Source of the DNA: Boswellia sacra | Lineage: Eukaryota > Streptophyta > Magnoliopsida > Sapindales > Burseraceae | Direction: 5' to 3' | NCBI GenBank assembly: GCA_013180625.2 | Contig: SNVD02009167.1 | Span: 275,501-339,500 of the forward strand | DNA length: 64,000 nucleotides | Part shown: positions 56,215 to 64,000 of the stretch, piece after piece | Position numbering within the stretch: the first letter of the stretch is position 1 | Layout: the number at the start of each line of letters is the position of its first letter | Translations under genes and position numbers: made by a program | Notes under the pieces: generated by a model | Seen by the model: the letters and a program-made list of their open reading frames with translations, nothing else | Databases searched by the model: none | What the model was told of the DNA's origin: nothing

Positions 56215-56535
56215 ATGCAGCTCGAATCTAGCGGTCTCTGTAATATAAAATTCCTTCAACATGTAAGCTCGACATCCCCTTTCTTGAGGATTGCACGATC
56301 TTTTAGGAGTCCCATGATCATGTCTTTTGCTTCAGTAGGTAAGAGCTTTACCCCTTGTATATGGTATTCTCTGCCGTATGTGTTTCTCATTCATTCAATT
56401 CTAGTGCCATCGATGTCTTTCCAACTTTTCGACTTTCCAATTTCTACCATGACCATTTACACTAGAAGTGGTAGAGTGACATTGCCTTCTATCATGTCTT
56501 TGCTTGAGATAATGGATAGAAGCACATTCAGTTAG
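56215..56535 (+). CDS. Conserved antisense ORF of the Tat family, copy B (unrecognised)
   Basis: 106 codons, open. It contains FLRIARSFRSPMIMSFASVG, SLPYVFLIHSILVPSMSFQL and FDFPISTMTIYTRSGRVTLP then SIMSLLEIMDRS. The C-terminal half has a clear counterpart in copy A (minus 47457-47260). Downstream, plus-strand text GPSFRTVPLILAKTMIGLDH (about 56632-56690) also has a counterpart in A near 47080-47160, so the conserved coding may extend over more than one exon. The N-terminal ATG is not supported by comparison. Function unknown. Confidence 0.4.
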   Translation: MQLESSGLCNIKFLQHVSSTSPFLRIARSFRSPMIMSFASVGKSFTPCIWYSLPYVFLIHSILVPSMSFQLFDFPISTMTIYTRSGRVTLPSIMSLLEIMDRSTFS

Positions 56536-56759
56536 CTTCGTCTTCTTCAGATCTTCCTTCTTACACAGTTTCTATTGGTCTCTCTGGATAATCTTCTTGA
56601 CCTTTAACTTGTGATCATCATTCCTCAGATGGGCCCAAGTTTCAGAACTGTTCCTTTGATTCTGGCTAAGACAATGATTGGACTGGATCATGTAAAGATG
56701 GATCCGAGTCAAAGATTCGATGGTAGTTTTCTACTTCTTCAGGTATTTTTCTTTTAATC

Positions 56760-57060
56760 CTAACTTTTACCTAAGTCGTCCCTTCGGGTTTTCGACTTAG
56801 TGGGTTATTCTTCTTCTTCTTTTCATTTATGCTTTAATTTTTGCCTAAGCCACCCTTTTAGGTTTTTGACTTAGCGAGTTTGTCCTAACTTTTGCCTAAG
56901 CCGCCCTTTTCTGTGTTTTCAACCCAGCAGACTTTTCTTTTGGCCCTAATTTTTGCCTAAGCTGCCCTTTCGAGTTTTCAGCTTAGCTAATTTTTTCCTA
57001 AGCAATATTTTTAGGTTTTCGACTTAGTAGGCTTTTTTTTCTTATTTTTCTTTGTTTCTT
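56760..57060. repeat. Tandem repeats of CCTAAGCCGCCCTTT type in copy B
   Basis: Four to five units of about 60 bp around TTTTGCCTAAGCCGCCCTTTT..GGTTTTCGACTTAG. The counterpart in copy A is 46800-47030 inverted. Confidence 0.85.
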
Positions 57061-57069
57061 TTTCTCATA

Positions 57070-58678
57070 TTTGGTTACAAGAGAAGTTATATACTCTAGC
57101 ACCATTTCTTATACTTCCTTTGAGATAATATCTGCCATGATTTTCAAAATGATTAGGGCAATTCTTTGCCCCCTTATTTCATTTCTTACTCAAGATGATT
57201 GGACAACTCTTTGTCCCTTGCTTTGTTTCAGTCCTCAAGATGAATGGGTAATTCCTTACCCCGTGTATGAAGAGTTTGGAATTATCTTGAGGAATTTCTT
57301 CATCTAGTCTTAAAGGCATTCTTCCTTCTTTTTTGTAAACATCCATGCTAGACAAAATGGCTAACTTCTTCCATATATCTTGCTTCTTCACTATCGGTGG
57401 CAAAGTTGCTTTCTTTGATACCGTTGATGGGAATTGTTGGCAGATTTTCTTCTTTTGACATGTTTTCAACAATAAGTTCAAATGCTGAATATGAGTTGTG
57501 TATTAATTTGATTCACATTCAAATTCCTCAAAGATGTCTCAAGTTTAGTAGCTTAAAAGTAATACATTGACATTGTGATTATTCACAATTTCAACTCTAA
57601 TGCTAGAATCACTTCATTCAAGATTCTTCGTGTGTGTGCATAGCCAATCATACTTCACTTGTTAAGACTCGGATAGCTTTATGCAAATAGAAACTAGTGA
57701 TCAATCTCTAAAGATAGAAGGACTACCATAAGCATGCTTTTCACACCACCTTCGACTAATATAGGCTCATCATAACATCAAGGATCGTTAGGGCTTTATC
57801 AAGGTTGTAAAAATAGGCTAGGGTCAAGGTATGATAAAGGAAACTCTAAGGTTATCTTACCCATAGTGATACAACCATTCTACATTTTAATTAAGAGCAT
57901 AAACTTCCTCCATTTATACCTCTAAACTTTGAGTTTTCACCCATTATGTTTGCTTTGCTTTTGATTTCGAGTGGCTACACCCCTAAACTTTATGAGCAAA
58001 GGGATTAGCACTTTTTTTTCTTTTTCTCTTTCTTCTTCTTCCCTTTTTCTTTTTCATTTTCTCTCCCTTTTTTCTTTTTTTCCTTTCTTTTTTTTTTGTC
58101 CCTCTTTTTGGAGCTCAAAATTGCACAAAAGCTTGTCAACTTCCTTCCATTCCCTTATAAGCATAGCTCTCAATACTCTTTTCCAAGAATTTTTCATATG
58201 TTATGAGTTAAGTGTGTTATGTAAGGAAATTTTTTTTCTAGTGTTAGGATAAATTTTGTGGCTTGACAAAGAAAAGGCTTGATTGGGCTCAATAAGATGT
58301 ACTAGTGACGATAAAGTAAGTACAGGTGGGCTTGAAAGGCTTAATCGATCCAAAGAAGGCCTAAATCACTTCCTCTATGTTGTGAAGCCTAGGATTTTGC
58401 CTCGAGTGGTGATCAAACAGGTTCTAGAGTCTTGTGAGATCCTAACACCAAGCTTTATTCACATAAAGTTTCTTTAAGTGGCATTAAGTTCCATATTCAT
58501 GGCTATTGCGCTCGAATGATTGAAGAATCAAGAATGAAATTACCAAAAATCTCATGTATTAACAAAAATCTATTTCCAATGAGTATCATGACTTTGTAAA
58601 TGATCATCAAAAGAACACACAGCTATAGCATTCTTAAAACATCATCATTCTTTTTCTGGGTTAGGAATTCTTTTATTA
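57070..58678. other. Unassigned part of copy B between 3' region and gag
   Basis: It takes the place of the missing pol. It includes a CT-rich tract (58008-58110) and a stretch GTTAGGGCTTTATCAAGGTTG (57788-57808) of a type I recall from other plant repeats, without being able to name the family. No pol domain on either strand; the ORF at 57971-58252 is low complexity. Confidence 0.5.
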
Positions 58679-59794
58679 TCAATCAGGTTTGCATCTCATG
58701 TCGAAGGCGATGGCATTTGTGACATGGCTAATTTGTTGGCGGAAATCACAATATTCATGTTGCTTGTGGTTAGCTGGTCGTGGGTTTTGTGAAGGCTTTG
58801 GTGTCAATAGGAACAACACAAATTGGGCATAGAGCACCTCAAATACTTCATATAAGGGTCGTCCCAATTGAATGAACTTTCTTGGTTGATGCTCTTCTCC
58901 ATCCTCATCGTCTAACCTACTAGTTTGGTCATACTACCCTTGATTTCTTGTAGGGTAGCCATGAGTGCTTCTCTTATGTCTAGATTCCAATTCTTCTATT
59001 TGAATGCTTAAGTCATACAAATCTTCAAATGTTTTGATAACAAAACCTACTAGTCTATCACTGATGAAAGCATGCACTCCATTGATCACCATCCAGACTT
59101 GGTCCTTCTTTGCGAGCCTTGTAGTCATTTTGGCAGCTTTGGCCCTCCAACGAACTAAGTACTCTGAGAAAATCTCGCTGCGTTTTGTCTCATCGTCTCC
59201 AAATCCCTCAACGTTAACCCCCAGTTGGGTATTGTGGTAGTACTGTTCCACAAACTATTGAGAAAGTTCCTCCCAATCTTCTCGAACTCTATGTGAGAGA
59301 TCATGATACCATGCTATGACATCATCTTCTAAAGATAGCATGAATGATTTGAAAATGTGCTCCTTCGTCAAAGAAATAGTAGCCATGATGGCTGCATACT
59401 ATCTCAAATGTGTTTTAGGATTCCCCTCTCAGTCGAACTTAGGCAAGTTTGGTAACCAAACTTTAGAGGTAACTCTTGGTCCTCCATAAGCAAGATGTCA
59501 TATAGGTCTTCGACTCCTTTTAGTTCCTTCTTCTTCATAAGGGATTGGACCTTTTTTATGTCCTTGGCCAATTGCTTGACCGATTCAGGTTCTTCATGGT
59601 TGATCGGGCTCTTCCCCTTATTTCTATCTCGGCTAGTTTCACCATCACCATCACCATTACGTCAGGCGAAGATTACTTCATGTATTTGGGCCCATTCTGT
59701 AAAGCTTCAACGAGTTAGGCCACTGGCTATTAGAGTACGGTGATGTCAGCCTTACCTGAGCCATTTCAGCATTGTTGCTATTTGGTATAGCCAT
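58679..59794 (-). pseudogene. gag: Gag of Gypsy copy B
   Basis: From 59794 the minus strand starts MAIPNSNNAEMAQVRLTSP. Text matching copy A gag follows in several frames (LAKDIKKVQSLMKKKELKGV, KSFMLSLEDDVIAWYHDL, then 59251-58934 EQYYHNTQLGVNVEGFGDDE, YLVRWRAKAAKMTTRLAKKD and YDLSIQIEELESRHKRSTHG). The last frame (58867-58679) has KHHQYCDF-like text reading KQHEYCDFRQQISHVTNAIA, a decayed zinc knuckle different from the one in copy A. Frameshifts and stops inactivate it. Confidence 0.85.
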
Positions 59795-60613
59795 CTCATC
59801 AATTGATTCTTCTTGTCTTGTCAAATGACCACCTCGTCTGACCCAAGCTACGACGACTGCAAAACAAAGGTTTTAGTGCCATGCATGCATTATGGATGAT
59901 ATGATGCATGCTCATACAAGGGCATAAACACGCTTTCAGCCTTCCAACCTTATTCCTCCCACACACGTGAGGTTGAGTCTCTTTTTCTAGGATTTTAGGC
60001 CTAATTCTCAAGACATCATCATGGGATATGGGTATACGAGATTCTCTATCCTAATTCTAACATTCATGGTGATGTTGGATTCTTCACGATTATCATAACA
60101 TGGTTTTCAAAATGTCATGATAACCCTAACTCATGGCACATGTTCCCATTTCTATTCTTATAGGTGACTTGACATGTGGCATTTGTTCATGGCTTTATGA
60201 GGTTTGAGTTAATCTTATTCTATCATGGGAAATTTCACCTCCATAGACACACATTTCGACATGGGTTTTGGATATTCATCCTATTGGAACTTTCTTATGT
60301 CATCTACATAGGCTTGAGTCTCAACAGTCCAATGGTCTAGGCTCCTTTGAGCGGGAGATACCCCATTGGGCCGATCTCTTTTTATACCAATTAAATGGTG
60401 CTTGCTTAAAGGTGGTGACACCAACACGAGTCGTTTAGGGGTTGAATGGAGCCAAATACTTCTCATGGCAATGCCATGCGGCTAATTTTAGGCAATTTGT
60501 GCTCATTGTGTGCAAAAGGGTAGTGATGCAAGGACTCATTATATCAACACAAGGTATTAGGATTTGGTATTCCTATCGGAATCAACTTCTCTTATCCCTA
60601 GTGGAGTCACCAC
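59795..60613 (-). other. Leader and PBS of copy B
   Basis: Inverted match to 38969-39792, with the PBS variant at 60612-60595 (TGGTGACTCCACTAGGGA on the minus strand). No gene. Confidence 0.75.
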
Positions 60614-62539
60614 TATGAATGGGGCTTTCATCCCGCCAGAGTGTTTGCGACCACGATACTGTGTCAAAGCCTCTTTCGAGATTTAAGGGAACATAAACAA
60701 GTCATGGGCACGTTTGGAGAAAGGTGTTGCCACCCCATTATTCAATTAGGAATGAATGGGGGCAATCCGATCCCTCGCTACGAGACCTAAACTACCCTCA
60801 TCCCTTTAGAGATGGGCTCGAGAAGTTAGGTATGAGTCATTCTGCCCACTTGGATATAAATTTGGCCTCCACTTAGGAAATACCAAACTAGAATAGCTTG
60901 CATTGTTACTTAATCCACTTAAGTGATTGATTTTATGCACACAGTCCATTTTTATCTACTTTAAGCATACGAGGTGATTATTCAACCAATGGCACTTGTA
61001 TATTCATACAAAGAAAGAGGCAGGAGAATAGAGTTACAATTCCTTTCAAACATGGGGGAATGGGAAAAGGATTACAATAGTTGTTATTCAACAATAAAGT
61101 AAATTATACTTTAACACTTCCAATATAACTTTCATTTATCTATATGAATGAAACATTCAATAATAGAAAGCATATTCATGCATATCAAGACATTCAATTC
61201 GAGACTAAATAAATAGTGAATTTCTCACCATCACATGTGAGTCTATTCAATGTTTATCAAGCCTTTTTCATAGCATTATACAATCATTCAATTGTACTTC
61301 TAATCATGGCATATTTGTACATTCATAAATGAACAAATTATAAATCAAACAAAGCCATAATCTAATATCATGGCATTCTAGCCTAGATTTGATAAAGTCT
61401 ATCATGGTATTCTATCTATTGCTATTGTAGCATAATTCATATCAATTATCATGGCATTTCTAGCCTAACATGATATTCATGGCATATTCAAGCCTAATTA
61501 TGACATTTCTAGCCTAATTCAAACAATTGAAATCAATCGTAGCTATTCTAGCTCAAACAAGAAATTCAAGGGCAAAACGATAATTCTTACCTATTCTATG
61601 CTATTTCCTAGCATTCATTAAAGCAAATAAAATTTCCTAGTGTGATTCTAATCACGTGCTCTAAAGCATGATTCTAAGTATTCGCGAAGAAATTAAATTC
61701 CTAAGCATGTTTCTAAATAAGGAAAGGAAAGATGACTTCCTTGATAAGCATTTCCATCTTGCAAAACAAATTGGGTTAGAACAATTCATAATAACCCTAA
61801 ACATGCTCCTAAGCATAAAATAACATCCTAAACATGCTTCTTCTGATAAAAAATAAATAAATAAATAAAAGAGAATAGGAGTCAGAAGAGAATTTTGCTC
61901 TCAAGACATACCCTTTTTGGGTTTAGAGCAATAGAATGCCTAAAAAATTATACTAGAAAAGATTTCTCAAATTTTTGAGGGTGTCTTCAAAAGGGAGAAA
62001 GAGATGATTATATTCGATAATCAGTGTAACTTGCAAAGTGGAGGTAGTAGGGTTTATATAGGAGAGGGGTGCAAACGAAAAAGGAAATTTTCTAAGCAAA
62101 TTTTTGGAAAAAAACGAAGAAGGACCGGGTGGCCATCTTCAGACAGTCGGGCGGCAATGTGATGGATGCCTTGCCATTAGCCAATAGTCAAGTGATTGTC
62201 GGATGGCCGAGCAGCTGTCTGATGGGTGGCCAGCTAATTTCCTTCGATGCAGTCCCTTCAAACCTTTGCTCATTCGATCGCATGTAACTATTGGAATTTA
62301 ACTTCGATTTGCAATTCATAGATTTCTATGAAAACTAGGCATGCATAGCCTCGCAACGGTGTATGACTCCTCACCAGATTCCTCCCGAAATAATTTTTGT
62401 GATTTTTCAAAGTCATGTGTCAGTTTTTTAGACTCTTCACCGCCCTTCCCTTCTTGACTCTCAAGGGCATTTTGGTTATTTTCTTTACTCGACATCCATC
62501 TTCACTTCATTCTCGAGCCTAAAAGATCTAGTGTTTACA
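60614..62539 (-). repeat. 5' LTR of copy B, complete
   Basis: About 1.93 kb. On the minus strand it starts TGTAAACACTAGATC (62539) and ends ATTCATA next to the PBS. The TATA box is at 62060-62053. This is the only full-length LTR of the family in the window and serves as reference for fragments A, B-3' and D. Confidence 0.87.
62053..62060 (-). promoter_or_regulatory. LTR promoter TATA box, copy B 5' LTR
   Basis: TATATAAA followed by CCCTACTACC on the minus strand, same context as at 51893. Confidence 0.72.
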
Positions 62540-62871
62540 AATGCGTGCATAAAATGAACCATCTAAGCAGACTAAGTAACAACATAAGGTATTCTTATTT
62601 CGTATTTCTCAAGTGGAGGTCAGATTCACATCCGGGCGAGTCGATAGACTCGTACCTAACTTTCCAGACCCGTCTCTGAAGGGATGAGGGTAGTTTAGGT
62701 CCTGAAGCGAGGGATCAGATTGCCCTTATTCATTCCTAGTTGAATAATTAGACGGCGCCTCTTTTCTCCAGATGTGCCCATGGCTTGTTTGTGTTCTTTT
62801 AAGTCTCAAAAGAGGCTTTGACACAGTGTCGTGGTCGCAAATGCTCTAGCGGGATGAAAGGTCAATTCACA
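62540..62871 (+). repeat. LTR 3'-end fragment D, same Gypsy family
   Basis: GTGCATAAAATGAACCATCT through to AATTCACA matches the U5 end of the copy A LTR (about 38639-38967) in plus orientation. It abuts the outer edge of the B 5' LTR on the left and copy C on the right, with no PBS following, so it is probably the end of a 3' or solo LTR. Confidence 0.85.
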
Positions 62872-64000
62872 GCAATTGATATATTTTAAAAATCCTTTCA
62901 GTGTCTTAAGGTCGATGTAGATTTTTTTCTTTCTTCTTTTTCTCACTTCTTTTTCCATTTCTAATTTCTCTCTCTTATTTTCTTTCTCTCTCTTTTCTCT
63001 CTCTTTTCTTTCTTTTATTCTCTCTCCTCTTTTCTTTTCCTTTTTTCTTTCCTCTCTCTTATTTCTCTCTCTTCTTTTTCTCTTTCTTTTTTTTTTTCTT
63101 CTTCGTTTTCTTCTTCATGTTCTTTTTCTTTGGGCTCCTCCCTTTTTACCCTTCCAACTATCTGACTATGAATTTTCTTCTCTTTCAGATCCTTTCTTTA
63201 AGGTGACCTGTCATCTTCAAGGTGAATTTCTTTCTTCAAGTGAAGATCAAATTTCTTCTTCAAAATCCCTTCTTTAGGGTAGACTTCAAATTCCTTCTTC
63301 ATGGTGAACTTCCTTCTTCAAATGAGATGCTTTCTTCAAGGTAGACTCGTTGTTCATGATATATACGAGAGAGGTTTTTTCTCAAGGCGGATGCCTTCTT
63401 TAAGATCTTCAAAACATTATGCTTGAATTGAGACTTAGCTACCTAATCTAGGCAATCCACATATCTAGGTTTGCCAAAGACTAAATTGCATGATTCAAGT
63501 TGCTTGGACATCATATTACTTCTATTCTAGTAGGTTTTAGCCCTTCTTCCTTTGCGACTGCCCCTAATATTTCATACTGCATCGTGATTTTTGTAAAACT
63601 CAATCACTTATAGACTATGTTCCATTTTAGATTGTGCTTCCTGCAAGAAAATGTTTTCTGTTTCATGTATGCATAATGTCTATCTTAATAATCTTTGTAA
63701 CTATATGCTTCTTACTTGGACTAGATAGGTCGACAGTAAATTGAACGTCTAGATTGAAAGGTTAAGTGTCTTCAGGCTCAAGCTACTGCTTTTTCACTTG
63801 ATGCTGATGGTAAAGGTGACAACGAGTGAGGGCTATTGTCATCGGCCTTATCTTTTTCCTTTCCACTTCTTTTCACACCTTCAAGTGCCCTTCTCACATT
63901 TTTTAACATGTTTGCCTCTTTTGAAGTTTCTAAAGAACAACGATTTGAAATGACTCAAGTCTAGTTGTCTTTACAATTTGAAGTTCCTTCGACATATGAA
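62872..64000 (-). mobile_element. Gypsy copy C, 3'-region fragment running off the window
   Basis: Same direction as 54400-56290 of copy B: GGTCGAT...TTTTTTTC, CT tract (62920-63130), AAGGTGAACTTC-type repeats (63200-63380), then the ATTTCATACTGCATCGTGAT block and the last exon of the antisense gene (plus strand, about 63727-63830, ending SLDADGKGDNE-stop). The 42-bp array is essentially absent here. Confidence 0.82.

Larger units (their letters stand above)
46780..57060. repeat. Large imperfect inverted repeat formed by copies A and B
   Basis: The left arm, about 46780-52122, and the right arm, about 52128-57060, are reverse complements over LTR, tandem repeats, GA/CT tract and conserved antisense ORF. 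The central loop is essentially absent at the LTR switch. Arms differ inside: A has the PMD exons (48201-49850), while B has the 42-bp array at the corresponding place. Confidence 0.85.
52128..62539 (-). mobile_element. Tat-type Gypsy copy B, pol-less
   Basis: On the minus strand from right to left: full 5' LTR (62539-60614), PBS, leader, gag (59794-58679), an unassigned segment, a 3' region homologous to that of copy A, and the truncated 3' LTR. Protease, RT, RNase H and integrase are absent, so this copy is a deletion derivative or a non-autonomous form. Confidence 0.82.

Overview
This window is plant nuclear repeat DNA, probably from a eudicot (an inference: AT-rich, with plant-type LTR retrotransposons, CACTA transposons and intron-containing plant gene fragments). 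I find no intact host gene. Almost everything recognisable is a transposable element, a nested or broken copy of one, or a piece of host gene carried inside one. The elements date each other by nesting, and several have exact target-site duplications (TSDs).

1-11 kb. The window opens inside an LTR (1-732) of the same family as the Sirevirus-like Copia element at 24.8 kb. At 3076-9189 an element with inverted ends beginning GGGTTATTGTCA has a perfect 10-bp TSD. Inside it lies a CACTA transposon (3605-8271, TSD TGG) carrying intron-containing fragments of at least two host genes: UPF1 (RNA helicase of nonsense-mediated decay) and ATG8 (autophagy ubiquitin-like protein). It also carries a promoter plus transit-peptide-like first exon from a third gene I do not recognise. 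A tandem array of about 140-bp units (9540-10500) follows.

11-24.8 kb. Mostly unassigned AT-rich DNA, with a tRNA-derived SINE (17272-17538) and a complete minus-strand LTR element (18193-22829, TSD TGTTC) that encodes only gag, that is, a TR-GAG-type non-autonomous element.

24.8-37.4 kb. A degenerate Sirevirus-like Copia element: 5' LTR, PBS, gag with two zinc knuckles, protease, integrase, RT, RNase H and a downstream env-like/plant-transposon ORF. A second CACTA element (30458-35041, TSD TAA) interrupts its RNase H and carries minus-strand gene fragments. The 3' LTR is absent; the element breaks off into a Gypsy fragment near 37.44 kb.

37.4-64 kb. A nest of one Ty3/Gypsy family of Tat type. 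Copy A (+) has a truncated 5' LTR, PBS, gag, protease, RT, a plant-type second RNase H, integrase, a roughly 5.3-kb 3' region with antisense coding, and a truncated 3' LTR. Copy B (-) lies tail to tail with A, so A and B form two roughly 5-kb arms of a large inverted repeat around 52.12 kb, with LTR promoters converging on the centre. B has gag but no pol. Copy C and LTR fragment D at the right edge show that the family inserted into itself. The 3' region of A encodes, antisense, a plant mobile domain (PMD) gene with introns. At the matching place B instead has about 20 copies of a 42-bp tandem repeat.

The candidates most worth following are the multi-gene-capture CACTA, the antisense PMD gene in a Tat element, the conserved second antisense ORF, and the convergent-LTR inverted repeat as a possible source of double-stranded RNA.
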